51,917 nucleotides of DNA from an uncultured Lachnospiraceae bacterium (GTDB lineage: Bacteria; Bacillota; Clostridia; Lachnospirales; Lachnospiraceae): NCBI GenBank assembly GCA_947626395.1, contig CANQRU010000025.1, positions 1 through 51,917 of the forward strand, written 5' to 3'. Shown piece after piece: positions 9,621 to 18,185 of the stretch. Both the position numbers and the translations under genes were made by a program. Within the stretch, counting starts at the first letter, position 1. Each line of letters opens with the position of its first letter. The notes beneath the pieces are model-generated. The model was given only the letters and a program-made list of their open reading frames with translations, did no database searches and was not told the origin of the DNA.

Positions 9621-9827
9621 TTACTTACCGGCCATCTGCTTCTCCTGGGCCTCGATCATCTTCTTGACCATATAGCCGCCCACAGAACCATTCTGTGCAG
9701 AAGTCAGGTTACCGTTGTAACCGTTAGTTAACGGCACGCCGATCTCGCTGGCTACTTCCATTTTGAACTTGTCCATAGCCTCCTTGGCCTCAGGAACATT
9801 AGTCGTGTTAGAAGAATTGCTTGACAT
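9621..9827 (-). CDS. Alpha/beta-type small acid-soluble spore protein
   Basis: A 68-residue SASP that coats spore DNA and protects it from UV and heat. The family sequence is clear: EAKEAMDKFKMEVASEIG contains the GPR protease recognition region, and NGSVGGYMVKKMIE is the conserved C-terminal DNA-binding helix. ATG at 9827 is chosen because AAGGAGG (complement of 9837-9843) lies 9 bases upstream. Monocistronic, with a possible sigma-G promoter. It is one of the clearest signs that the host forms endospores. Confidence 0.95.
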   Translation of the reverse strand: MSSNSSNTTNVPEAKEAMDKFKMEVASEIGVPLTNGYNGNLTSAQNGSVGGYMVKKMIEAQEKQMAGK

Positions 9828-9876
9828 GATGAAACGCCTCCTTCTCATCTAACGATGTGTTTTTGTGTTACAATCC

Positions 9877-9905
9877 TATTATGTGTTCACTCAAAAATAA
9901 TACAC
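9877..9905 (-). promoter_or_regulatory. Possible sigma-G promoter of the SASP gene
   Basis: Reading the minus strand, GTGTA (complement of 9901-9905), 17 bases, then CATAATA (complement of 9877-9883). The -10 fits the sigma-G CATxxTA pattern; the -35 is a weaker fit. SASP genes are normally transcribed by sigma-G in the forespore. Confidence 0.4.
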
Positions 9906-10093
9906 TAGAAAATTTTGTATTTTTTGCTTGCAGGCAAAATCAAACAATATATAGTATAAAATAAGAATTTATGATACAATATACTGTGATCAACGGCACA
10001 ATATAATGATGTATTACACTACTCATACACCAAATGATACATTATGTTAAGATCTGAGATTTAGCGATTACGTTAACTTATGTTTACATTTCA

Positions 10094-10122
10094 TTGAAAA
10101 TAAAGATGGCATATGGTATTAT
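10094..10122 (+). promoter_or_regulatory. Sigma-A promoter of the mntA-hepT operon
   Basis: TTGAAA (10094-10099), 17 bases, TATTAT (10117-10122). It gives a leader of about 120 bases before the start at 10252. The rest of the 9906-10251 gap is AT-rich with no gene seen. Confidence 0.6.
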
Positions 10123-10251
10123 GATTAATAGAAAGTGGATATTGCGTGGCTTCTGCCAGGATTGGCGGTTGCTTGCCGGATGCAATAGAGAAGATACATT
10201 CAGTGATGCTTGAGTTAATGTGATCAATTCGGTTGGAACTGGGAGGTTTTT

Positions 10252-10575
10252 ATGGACAGGATATACACATATCAGGAAATACGAGATCTGATATCGCCTG
10301 TTATGCGCAAATATGGGGTTTCCAGAGCGTATTTGTTTGGTTCTTATTCCAGAGGAGAAGCGACGCCTGAAAGTGATATTGATTTGCGGGTTGATTGTGA
10401 TCAGTTAAAAGGGCTGTTTGGCTTAGGCGGTTTATATGCTGATTTGGAAAAGGCCTGCGGAAAAAAGGTTGATCTGGTGACTTCAGGTGCTATGAACCAT
10501 CCGGCAAATATAGATAAAGTAAGAAGATTTCGCGAAAATATAAAAGAAGATGAGAGATTGATCTATGAAGAATGA
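10252..10575 (+). CDS. mntA: MntA-type minimal nucleotidyltransferase (antitoxin)
   Basis: A 107-residue nucleotidyltransferase of the MNT class. The defining motif GSYSRGEATPESDID (GS-x10-DxD) is intact, with a third acidic position in KKVDLVTS. In characterized MntA/HepT systems this protein AMPylates or oligo-AMPylates the HepT toxin and so neutralizes it. Start is supported by GGGAGG just upstream. It overlaps hepT by 11 bases, the usual translational coupling of this module. The pair is AT-richer than its neighbours, which fits horizontal acquisition. Confidence 0.88.
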   Translation: MDRIYTYQEIRDLISPVMRKYGVSRAYLFGSYSRGEATPESDIDLRVDCDQLKGLFGLGGLYADLEKACGKKVDLVTSGAMNHPANIDKVRRFRENIKEDERLIYEE

Positions 10576-10915
10576 TATTGATATCCTGAAGAATATAAAA
10601 ACATATTGCGAGTCTATTTGGAAGACCATTGCCAGATTTGGGGATGATAAAGAAATATTCGACTCAGATCAGGATTATCAGAATTCCGTATGTATGAATC
10701 TGCTTCAAATTGGTGAATTAGTGGGCCGATTGTCGGATGACTTTAAGAACGCAACGTCTGATTATATATATTGGCCGGCTATTAAAGGAATGAGAAATGT
10801 ATTAGTGCACAATTACGGAGCAGTTGATTATGACAGTGTATGGCTTACGGCTAAACATGATCTCTCTGTTTTATATGCTGTTTGTACTGAATTGGTCGAT
10901 TTGTATGAAGAATAG
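10565..10915 (+). CDS. hepT: HepT-like ribonuclease toxin (DUF86)
   Basis: A 116-residue all-helical HEPN protein. The catalytic RX4HXY signature is present as RNVLVHNY near residues 79-86, so the RNase site and the Tyr that MntA modifies both look intact. The ATG lies inside the 3' end of mntA. Together they form a complete type VII MntA/HepT toxin-antitoxin module, implicated in stress response or phage defence in studied examples. Confidence 0.88.
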   Translation: MKNDIDILKNIKTYCESIWKTIARFGDDKEIFDSDQDYQNSVCMNLLQIGELVGRLSDDFKNATSDYIYWPAIKGMRNVLVHNYGAVDYDSVWLTAKHDLSVLYAVCTELVDLYEE

Positions 10916-11017
10916 CTGCGGATTCTCTTCTCGGGTTTCTCAAAAGGGAACGATATGGCCGTTTACATGATTAGTGTGCGGCCATGAGATCAATGGCTGA
11001 TTTTTGATGTGACTACT

Positions 11018-11066
11018 TTTTTAAAAGCCCTGCGCTGCGGAAGAAACGGCAGCAGGGCTTTTACAG
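11018..11066. terminator. Bidirectional terminator between hepT and the AraC remnant
   Basis: AAAAGCCCTGC (11023-11033) pairs with GCAGGGCTTTT (11052-11062), with a T run upstream (A-rich on the other strand) and TTTT ending the 3' arm. The rest of the 10916-11117 gap has only a small GGCC-stem hairpin. Confidence 0.75.
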
Positions 11067-11117
11067 AGTTTGTGGCTGCAGATACGAGATGACGTCTGTG
11101 TGACAGAAAGGAGTGTG

Positions 11118-11525
11118 ATGGGGTTGGATTTCATCAGTGCCGCGCAGATTATTATTCCGGAACTGAGCCGGCTTGCCGTGACGGTCTGTGAAGCAGGCGA
11201 TTGGGAAACGCTAGGAGAGTTTGAAAAACATTTTTGTTTTATGCCCGGAAGGCAGCCTCTTTATACCGCATCCGGGCTTCAGGAGCTTTTTTCCAAAAAG
11301 AGTTCGGATAAGATATATTTGTCGATTGACGCGCTGGGTACCCATTGTGTGTTTATAGAGGTTGAATCGAGATGGATCATTCTCGGACCGTTTGCAGTAT
11401 CGGCCTGGAGGGATGGAGAAGCGAGAAAGCGTCTGTCTGCGGCCGGAGCCAGCACGCTCCGCACTCTGGTCCGTCATGCCTGCATTTCATTTCCCTTTGT
11501 CCTGTTAATGTTCCTTCTATGCTAA
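11118..11525 (+). pseudogene. Internally deleted remnant of an AraC-family regulator
   Basis: The first ~107 codons are clearly related to the N-terminus of the next gene: shared order DFI-SA-I, FEK, LF-KK, DAL, then a W-I-LGPF segment. The reading frame then jumps to STLRTLVRHA, which matches CTLRALVRHA about 130 residues further along in the neighbour. The match is also visible at nucleotide level around 11448-11478. After this junction the frame runs into unrelated hydrophobic codons and stops. The central linker and the DNA-binding domain are gone. ATG 11118 has AAAGGAG upstream, so a short sensor-like protein could still be made. Most likely a decayed tandem duplicate. Confidence 0.65.
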
Positions 11526-11543
11526 CGACATGAATGGTTATTT

Positions 11544-11552
11544 TGATATAAT
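11544..11552 (+). promoter_or_regulatory. Possible extended -10 promoter of the AraC-family gene
   Basis: TGATATAAT at 11544-11552 is a perfect extended -10 element (TGn then TATAAT). No good -35 hexamer is seen at the expected position. It lies about 48 bases before the start at 11600. Confidence 0.4.
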
Positions 11553-11599
11553 TGCTATAAATAGACGGTCGTTTATTCTCAAACAAAGGAGTGTGCCAC

Positions 11600-12804
11600 A
11601 TGGATTTTATCGAGAGCGCAAAGATTCTGGTCCCCGCTCTATGCGGCTTGAATTTATCCGTATTTTGTGATGACGACAAAACACAGCCGCTCCGCCTTTT
11701 TGAGAAACAGTATGCTTTTTCTGCAAAGCTGCAGCCTTCTTTTACAGAAAAAGGTTTATTGAGCTTGTTTGAGAAAAAAGGAGCAGAGAATATACTGGTT
11801 ATAAGGGATGCGCTTGATATCTTCGCGGTTATGATTAAAATCAACAAACGGTGGATTCTCCTGGGCCCGTTTTGCACAGCGAACTGGAATGAAAGTAATG
11901 CCATTTCTCTCCTTGCCAAAAACGGATTGGGTAATGCTGAGCTGCTGCCTTATAAGTCTTACCGCTGCGGACTACCCGTTATGAGCGAGGAATACATTAT
12001 CAAAATTGCTGCTTTGCTTATAACAAATACAGTCGGCAACCCTCCGAGAGAATTGGAAATTATAAATATGGCAGCCCTAAAACTCGATGACCTTCCTCCT
12101 CAAATTTCAGAGGCATACAACGATTTTTCGCAAGTCAACCGCCGTTATGCATGGGAAAACGATTTAATGGACGCGGTACGTCAGGGGCAGACTGCAAGGG
12201 CTTTAAATCTGTTGGAAGGTAATAAGGGATTATGGACCGGCATCCGCTTTTTGACCGACAGCATCACCGATCAGATCGCCGGTAGCTGCACGCTGCGAGC
12301 GCTGGTTCGCCATGCTGCCCAGCAGGCGGGCCTGACGCCGGTTTTTATTGACGCTCTAAGCCAGGAATACGCCCAGAAGATGCACCGCCATACCACCGAT
12401 GCGCAGCAGCTAAACGATTTGCTCCATCAGTATATTGCTGCATTTTGCCGTGCCGTGCGCGATAACAAAAAAAAGACTATTCAATCCATGTCAAGCGCTC
12501 GGTTCAGTATATTGAGCTTCACCTTAGTCAGCCTATCTCTATGGATACATTATGCGAACTTAATGGCATCACACGCCAACGGCTTGGAGCATTATTCAAA
12601 AAGGAAATCGGTAAGACCGTTAAGCAATATATCATGCAGCGCCGGTGTGAATGCGCCGCAGGATTATTACAGGACAGCCGCCTCCAGGTACAAGAGATCG
12701 GTCGCTATGTTGGATATGAGGACGGCGTATACTTTGCCCGCGTATTTAAGTCTGTGATGGGTCAATCCCCGCAAGAATTCAGAAATCAGAAAAAATATTT
12801 TTAA
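11600..12804 (+). pseudogene. AraC-family transcriptional regulator, frameshifted at an A8 run
   Basis: An N-terminal ligand-sensing region (codons 1-290, to about 12475) is followed by a typical AraC DNA-binding domain in the -1 frame. In that frame the sequence continues KKDYSIHVKRSVQYIELHLS, LCELNGITRQRLGALFKKE and VGYEDGVYFARVFKS to the stop at 12802-12804. Without a shift, the original frame runs on to 12757 with non-family residues and no HTH. The shift falls at 12467-12474, eight A's in phase as A-AAA-AAG. A single missing A or a programmed -1 frameshift both restore the family protein (about 400 residues). Start ATG 11600 has AAAGGAG 8 bases upstream. Likely regulator of the adjacent GH88 operon. 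Confidence 0.8.
12469..12475 (+). other. A-AAA-AAG slippery heptamer at the AraC frame change
   Basis: The heptamer is in the correct zero-frame phase for -1 ribosomal slippage (codons AAA AAG), the same sequence as in E. coli dnaX. Slippage here would join the sensor half to the HTH half exactly. No convincing upstream internal Shine-Dalgarno stimulator is seen, and the only downstream stem is weak (GCTC near 12499 with GAGC near 12515). A simple one-base deletion is the competing explanation. Confidence 0.4.
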
Positions 12805-12821
12805 AAAAGTTTCCCTTTGTG

Positions 12822-12864
12822 CCGCTGCCATTCTGTTGATCCTAACGGAATGGCGGCGTTTTTT
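12822..12864 (+). terminator. Terminator after the AraC-family gene
   Basis: CCGCTGCCATTC (12822-12833) pairs, with one G-U, with GAATGGCGGCG (12848-12858), followed by six T's. An extended -10 sequence, TGTTATAAT (12864-12872), starts in the T tract and may drive the GH88 operon. Confidence 0.8.
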
Positions 12865-12903
12865 GTTATAATAACTAAAGAATTCAGCGAAAGGAGGAAA
12901 ATT

Positions 12904-14138
12904 ATGGCTGATAATAACATTTGGGGTGACCCCAACCTGACCCGCCAGAAAACGCCGGAGGAAAGCAAGCCCTTCCCGCTGCCCGCCGCCGACAAGGCCT
13001 GGCTGGATGACGTGTACCAAAAGCTCGTTGTCAAGATGAAGGCCGAAGCCGAGCGCGTAGGCTCGCGGCCATCCCCTATACGACGAAGGACGGCAAATAC
13101 TTTGACTATGCCGCCGTCAAGGAGATGGGCGGCCTCGGATTTTGGACCAACGGCTTCTGGCCCGGCATGCTGTGGCAGATGTTCCACGCAACCAGCGATG
13201 AAATCTACCGCACGACGGCCCAGGCCGTTGGCGACCGGCTGGCCGTACTGCTCGACCAGTTCGAGGGGCTTGACCACGACATCGGATTTTTGTTCCTGCC
13301 CTCGGCTGTGGCTGACTACCGCACCACCGGCAGCGCAGAGGCCCGCCGCCGCGGCCTGCATGCCGCCAACCTGCTGGCTGGGCGCTACAACCCCGTAGGG
13401 CGCTACATCCGCGCCTGGAACAATAATATGTTCTTCGGTGATGACGTCAGCGGCCGCATGATCATCGACTGCATGATGAACATCCCGCTGCTGTACTGGG
13501 CCAGCAAGGAAGCGAACGACCCGCGCTTTGCCCATATCGCCAAGGCCCACGCCCGCACGGCGCAGCAATACATCGTGCGGCCGGACGGCAGCTGCAACCA
13601 CATGATCGATTTCGATTCCGCCACCGGCGAGTTTATCAACAACCCCGGCGGCCAGGGCTTCGGGCAGGGTTCCTGCTGGAGCCGCGGGCAATCCTGGGCC
13701 GTGTACGGCTTTGCGCTCAGCTACCGTCACACCGGAGAGGAAGAGTTTTTGAACACCGCCAAGCGCTGCGCGCACTACTGCATTTCCAGCCTTGCCACCA
13801 ACGGCTGGCTGCCGCTCGTCGATTACCGCGCCCCGGCCGAGCCAGTCAAGTACGATTCCACAGCCGGCATGATCACGGCCGCCGGTCTTTTGGAGATCGC
13901 CAGCCATGTGGGCGAATACGAGAAGCCGCTCTACACTAAGGCCGCGCTCAACATTTTGAAAGCCTGTGACAAAAAGTTCTGCAACTGGGACCCCGAGCAG
14001 GATTCCATCGTCGACGGCGGCACCTTCTTCTACCATGACCCGACCGGTGATAACACGGAAGTGCCGATCATCTACGGCGACTACTATTTCATCGAGGCCG
14101 TGCTGCGCCTGCTGGGAAAAGACCTGTTTATCTGGTAA
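12904..14138 (+). pseudogene. Unsaturated glucuronyl hydrolase, GH88, with one-base frameshift
   Basis: GH88 enzymes hydrate the 4,5-unsaturated uronic acid at the end of oligosaccharides produced by polysaccharide lyases, releasing the sugar. Codons from 12904 give the family N-terminus up to AEAERVGSR (about 13066). The remainder, from AIPYTTKDGKYFDY onward (about 13068-14138), is in the -1 frame. Core motifs are intact: TNGFWPGMLWQM, HDIGFLF with the catalytic-type Asp, and WSRGQSWAVYGFAL. One base appears to be missing between about 13055 and 13068. No slippery sequence is present, so this is a mutation or an assembly error. AAGGAGG precedes the start. First gene of the left operon; no signal peptide, so cytosolic. 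Confidence 0.85.
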
Positions 14139-14224
14139 CGGCCATCTTTTTGGGAGGCTCCGGCCATAGGTAAAATGTCCGGATCGATCATACATTCCAC
14201 ATTTGCAAGGAGGAATCAAAAGTT

Positions 14225-15712
14225 ATGGGTAAGTATTCACACGGCAACTATGACGGGCCAAACGGTATCCACGGCGTACCGCTGTGGCGGCTCATCGGCT
14301 TTGTGTGCAACAACACAAGCTCCAACTGCTACCTGATGATGATGGGCTACATCGCCTACTACCTGACCGGCCCTGTCGGCGCCGGCGTGGTGCTGGCCGG
14401 CTCCTTCGCCATGATCATGCGCATCTTTGACGGCGTCACCGACCCGTTCGTGGCCATGATCGTGGACAAGACCAACGGCAAGTTCGGCAAGAACCGCCCC
14501 TTCATGCTCATCGGCAATGTGACGATGTTCCTTTCCACGCTGCTCATGTTCCGGCTGACGCCGGTGCTGCCGCAGGGCATTCGCCTTGTGTGGTTCTTCG
14601 CCATCAACGTTGTGTACTACATGGGCTACACCTGCCAGTGCATCGCCACCAAGTCCGGCCAGACCTGCCTGACCAACGATCCCAACCAGCGCCCGCTGTT
14701 CGCGCTGTTCGACGGTGCCTTCAATGCCGTGCTGTTTACCGGGCTGGGCATCTGGATCTCCGGCCCGCTGGTGAGCAAGTACGGCAGCCTTGGCAACCCC
14801 GGCGTCTTCTATGACATGCAGCTCTATCTGGGCATTGCTTCCTTCGCGCTGGTCTGCTTTGCCATCTTTTCGCTGGCTCCCAAGGACAATTCCAAATATT
14901 TCGGTACCGGCCAGGCCCAGAAGGTCACCCTCAAGGACTACGCCGATGTGCTGATGCACAACCGCGCCATCCAGATGCTCGTGCTCTCGGCTTCCACCGA
15001 CAAGCTCGGCATGCAGGCCCGCACCAGTACCGCCACCCTGATCCTCTACGGTCTGGTGGCCGGCAACTTTGCGCTGTCCGGCATCGTCTCCGGCTATACC
15101 ACCGTCCCCAGCTTTTTGTTCCTGGCCTTCGGCGTCGGCATCATCGCCACCAAGCTGGGCCAGCGCCGCGCCATGATCATCGGCTCGCTGGGCGGATGCT
15201 TCGGCAATATCCTGCTCATGCTGCTGTGGTGGTTCGGCGATGCAACTACACTCAGCCTGCCCGGCGACGGTGTGTTCCACGGCCTGACCTTCTTCACCGT
15301 CGCCTTCCTGGCGCTGTATCTGATTACCCAAGGCCTACAGGGCATCTCCAGCAACATCGTCATCCCGATGACCGCCGACTGCGCCGACTACGAGACCTAT
15401 CGCTCCGGCAAGTACCTGCCCGGCCTGATGGGCTCGCTGTTCAGCCTTGTTGACAAGCTGGTTTCCAGCTTTGCCCCGCTCGTCGCCAGTCTGATGCTGG
15501 CCGCTATCGGCTACACCGACGTGATGCCGGATATCGGCACCCCGCTCACCCCGCAGCTCAAGTTCGTCGGCATCTTCCTGTCCTTCGGCCTCGTCGCCAT
15601 CGGCTCCGGCATCAACCTGATCGCCATGAAGTATTACCCGCTGACCAAGGAAAAGATGGAAGAGATTCAGGACGAGATCGCCGCCATCAAGGCCAAGGCC
15701 ATGTCGGCCTGA
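14225..15712 (+). CDS. GPH-family (MelB-like) sugar:cation symporter, first copy
   Basis: A 495-residue, 12-helix glycoside-pentoside-hexuronide symporter of the major facilitator superfamily. The family signature region is clear: RIFDGVTDPF followed by DKTNGKFGKNRPF (loop 2-3, cation and sugar binding) and ADCADYETYRSGKY in the middle loop. It probably imports unsaturated or intact uronide oligosaccharides for GH88. AAGGAGG lies upstream of ATG 14225. The paralogue at 20665 has the same C-terminal tail (EIQDEIAAIKAKAMS). Codons are strongly C-ending, unlike the housekeeping genes in the window. Confidence 0.92.
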   Translation: MGKYSHGNYDGPNGIHGVPLWRLIGFVCNNTSSNCYLMMMGYIAYYLTGPVGAGVVLAGSFAMIMRIFDGVTDPFVAMIVDKTNGKFGKNRPFMLIGNVTMFLSTLLMFRLTPVLPQGIRLVWFFAINVVYYMGYTCQCIATKSGQTCLTNDPNQRPLFALFDGAFNAVLFTGLGIWISGPLVSKYGSLGNPGVFYDMQLYLGIASFALVCFAIFSLAPKDNSKYFGTGQAQKVTLKDYADVLMHNRAIQMLVLSASTDKLGMQARTSTATLILYGLVAGNFALSGIVSGYTTVPSFLFLAFGVGIIATKLGQRRAMIIGSLGGCFGNILLMLLWWFGDATTLSLPGDGVFHGLTFFTVAFLALYLITQGLQGISSNIVIPMTADCADYETYRSGKYLPGLMGSLFSLVDKLVSSFAPLVASLMLAAIGYTDVMPDIGTPLTPQLKFVGIFLSFGLVAIGSGINLIAMKYYPLTKEKMEEIQDEIAAIKAKAMSA

Positions 15713-15744
15713 TCGCCACGGACCGGCTAACATTCATCTGCGGC

Positions 15745-15781
15745 CCCCGGCGGCATCACGCCTCCATGTACGCCGCCGGGG
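15745..15781 (+). other. Strong intercistronic hairpin without U tract
   Basis: CCCCGGCGGC (15745-15754) pairs perfectly with GCCGCCGGGG (15772-15781). No T run follows, so it is more likely an mRNA-stabilizing or processing hairpin than a terminator. The second GPH gene is also followed by such a hairpin. Confidence 0.55.
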
Positions 15782-15818
15782 CAGCACCATACACTAAACA
15801 AGAAGGAGAGAATAAACT

Positions 15819-16619
15819 ATGGTCAGTTTTGATTTGACCGGCAAGGTGGCGCTCGTAACGGGCGCTTCCTACGGTATCGGTTTTGCGATCGCCAAGGCGC
15901 TGTCTGCCGTCGGCGCCACCATCGTCTTCAACGACATCAGGCAGGACCTCGTCGACAAGGGCATTGCCTCCTATAAAGAGGAAGGCATCGAGGCCCACGG
16001 CTACGTCTGTGACGTCACCGACGAGGCCGCCGTGGCTGAGTTCGTGGCCAGGGTCAAGGAAGAGGTCGGCCCCATCAACATCCTTGTCAACAACGCCGGC
16101 ATCATCATGCGCATCCCAATGCTGGAGATGAGCGCCGCCCAGTTCCGCAAGGTCATCGACATCGACCTCAACGGCCCGTTCATCATGTCCAAAGCTGTCA
16201 TCCCCGGCATGATCGAGCAGGGCGGCGGCAAGATCATCAACATCTGCTCGATGATGAGCGAGCTGGGCCGCGAGACGGTCAGCGCCTATGCGGCGGCTAA
16301 GGGCGGCTTAAAGATGCTGACAAAGAACATTGCCAGTGAATACGGCCAGTACAACATCCAGTGCAACGGCATCGGCCCCGGTTACATCGCCACCCCGCAG
16401 ACGGCGCCGCTGCGTGAGCCGCAGCCGGACGGCAGCCGCCACCCGTTTGACAGCTTTATTCGCGCCAAGACCCCTGCCAACCGCTGGGGTGAGGCCGAGG
16501 ACCTGGGCGGCCCGGCCGTGTTCCTGGCCAGCGCGGCTTCCGATTTCGTCAACGGGCATATCCTCTATGTTGACGGCGGCATCCTTGCCTACATCGGCAG
16601 GCAGCCAGAGGGGGAATAA
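15819..16619 (+). CDS. SDR-family 2-keto-3-deoxy-D-gluconate (or gluconate 5-) dehydrogenase, DhuD/KduD-like
   Basis: A 266-residue short-chain dehydrogenase with the NAD(P) motif TGASYGIG (residues 15-22), NNAG, an active-site Ser in INICSM and the YxxxK pair in YAAAKGG. It belongs to the group annotated as gluconate 5-dehydrogenase. Next to GH88 and an RpiB-type isomerase, the best reading is DhuD: reduction of 3-deoxy-D-glycero-2,5-hexodiulosonate to 2-keto-3-deoxygluconate, as described for streptococcal glycosaminoglycan catabolism. The role comes from context; the fold assignment is direct. Confidence 0.85.
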   Translation: MVSFDLTGKVALVTGASYGIGFAIAKALSAVGATIVFNDIRQDLVDKGIASYKEEGIEAHGYVCDVTDEAAVAEFVARVKEEVGPINILVNNAGIIMRIPMLEMSAAQFRKVIDIDLNGPFIMSKAVIPGMIEQGGGKIINICSMMSELGRETVSAYAAAKGGLKMLTKNIASEYGQYNIQCNGIGPGYIATPQTAPLREPQPDGSRHPFDSFIRAKTPANRWGEAEDLGGPAVFLASAASDFVNGHILYVDGGILAYIGRQPEGE

Positions 16620-16621
16620 CG

Positions 16622-17542
16622 ATGGAACACTTTCAGGCCGAGCAGCGCCGCCAACGCCTCGAGCAGGCGGCCCACGGCGGCATATCGGAGGAACATCTTG
16701 CTCTGAAAATATACGGGCAGAGCGGTATCAAACTCACGGTCTGTGCGCCGGATCGGGTCAGCGCCGTCTATCGTGCAGAATATAAACCGGGGGATCTTCT
16801 GTCGCTGGAAGTACCGCAGCCCGGCACGTACTGCGTGGTGCAGTTTGAGGATACCATGCCGGAGGCGCTTGTCTACATCGCCCAGTACCGCATTGTCTTC
16901 CCGGTGCTGCTGCCGCTCACAGAACAGCCTGCTCCGATTCCGTACAGCCCCAAGAGCTTCACAGGCAGCTGCCACATTCTGCGCGCGCGTTTTGCAACGC
17001 CGGAGGAGATCACCCGACGCCGTAATCTGGCTTTCAACCCCTATGACCATACTTTTTACGGTCAGGGCCCGATGGGCAACGGCAAGGATACCGGCTTTTA
17101 TCCGCACGCCACCTCCAACATTGAGCCGACCAGCCCCGGATTTGCGCCGCGAACAGCCATCGACGGCGTGTTTGAAAACGGCGCACACTTGATTTGGCCG
17201 TATCAGGCGTGGAGCAACGACCGCAAGCCGGAGGCGGAATTGACCATCGATTTCGGGCGGCCGGTCTGCCTGGACGAGCTGCGCCTGACCTTACGCGCCG
17301 ATTTCCCGCACGATGGCTGGTGGACGGAAGCAGACGTGCGCTTTTCCGACGGCAGCCACGAGCACTTAAAGCTGGAAAAATCCGCCGCGCCGCAGATCTT
17401 TGCCATTAGGCCGCGCACCGTGACCAGCCTGACGCTGTACAATTTACAAAAACACGAGGACCCGGCCCTTTACACCGCGCTTACGCAGTTGGAAGCCTGG
17501 GGCACTGAGGCCGGCCCGGACAGCCTAAAGAAAAAGGAGTGA
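16622..17542 (+). CDS. Cytosolic protein with a discoidin (F5/8 type C)-like domain, unknown function
   Basis: A 306-residue protein with no signal peptide or membrane segment. The N-terminal half (about 1-135) is beta-rich and unrecognized. Residues about 155-290 look like a discoidin-type carbohydrate-binding fold: ATSNIE, a TAIDGVFENG loop, LTIDFGRPVCLDEL, VRFSDGS and a final SLTLYNLQ strand. It starts two bases after the dehydrogenase stop and ends four bases before dhuI, so it is deeply embedded in the operon. Such domains are usually extracellular, so a cytosolic copy between two uronate enzymes is notable. It could be a lectin-like enzyme partner or a mutarotase-like activity. Function not known. 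Confidence 0.6.
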   Translation: MEHFQAEQRRQRLEQAAHGGISEEHLALKIYGQSGIKLTVCAPDRVSAVYRAEYKPGDLLSLEVPQPGTYCVVQFEDTMPEALVYIAQYRIVFPVLLPLTEQPAPIPYSPKSFTGSCHILRARFATPEEITRRRNLAFNPYDHTFYGQGPMGNGKDTGFYPHATSNIEPTSPGFAPRTAIDGVFENGAHLIWPYQAWSNDRKPEAELTIDFGRPVCLDELRLTLRADFPHDGWWTEADVRFSDGSHEHLKLEKSAAPQIFAIRPRTVTSLTLYNLQKHEDPALYTALTQLEAWGTEAGPDSLKKKE

Positions 17543-17546
17543 TCCC

Positions 17547-18185
17547 ATGCACATTGCCCTGATTAATGAGAACAGCCAGGCCGCCAAAAACGGCCCGATC
17601 CTGAACGCTCTGCTGAAAGTTGTGAAGCCGATGGGCCACACGGTGGACAACTACGGCATGTATGACGCCGCTGACGCCGCCCAGCTCACCTATGTGCAGT
17701 GTGGCATCCTTGCCGCGATCCTGCTGAACAGCGGCGCGGCCGATTATGTCATCACCGGCTGCGGCACCGGCGAAGGCGCTATGCTGGCGCTGAACTCTTT
17801 CCCCGGCGTGATCTGCGGTCACGTCGAGGACCCGGTGGATGCTTATACCTTTGCCCACGTCAACGACGGCAATGCTGTGGCCATGCCCTTTGCCAAGGGT
17901 TTCGGCTGGGGCGGCGAGCTGAACCTTGAATACTGCTTTGAGAAGCTGTTCGGCTTCGGCCACGGGCAGGGCTACCCGCCCGAGCGCCGCGAGCCGGAAA
18001 TGCGCAACAAGGCCATCCTCGACGAAGTGCGCGCAAAGACGCTGCGCCCGCTGCTGGAGGTGCTGCCGCAGCTCGACCCGGCTCTGGTCAAAGGCGCCGT
18101 GGCCGGCGAGCACTTTGCCGAGCTGTTCTTTGCCAACTGCAAAGATACCAATATTGCCAATTATGTTAAGAAATTGTTGCAGTGA
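17547..18185 (+). CDS. RpiB/LacAB-family isomerase, DhuI-like (unsaturated uronate ketol-isomerase)
   Basis: A 212-residue sugar isomerase of the RpiB/LacA/LacB fold. TGCGTGEGAMLALNSFPGV corresponds to the conserved substrate loop. It is longer than ordinary RpiB (about 150) and has a C-terminal extension, as in DhuI, which converts 4-deoxy-L-threo-5-hexosulose-uronate to the 2,5-diketo acid used by DhuD. Position after GH88 and the DhuD-like gene fits that pathway. The stop codon overlaps the next gene's GTG (GTGA). A 3' fragment of a second relative lies at 18622. Confidence 0.85.
   Translation: MHIALINENSQAAKNGPILNALLKVVKPMGHTVDNYGMYDAADAAQLTYVQCGILAAILLNSGAADYVITGCGTGEGAMLALNSFPGVICGHVEDPVDAYTFAHVNDGNAVAMPFAKGFGWGGELNLEYCFEKLFGFGHGQGYPPERREPEMRNKAILDEVRAKTLRPLLEVLPQLDPALVKGAVAGEHFAELFFANCKDTNIANYVKKLLQ

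Noticed and set aside
13040-13080. Programmed frameshift in GH88
   Set aside because: No slippery heptamer or stimulatory structure at the frame change; a one-base loss is simpler.
12801-14219. A 472-codon minus-strand frame opposite GH88
   Set aside because: GH88 motifs on the plus strand explain the region despite the frameshift; the antisense product has no family features.
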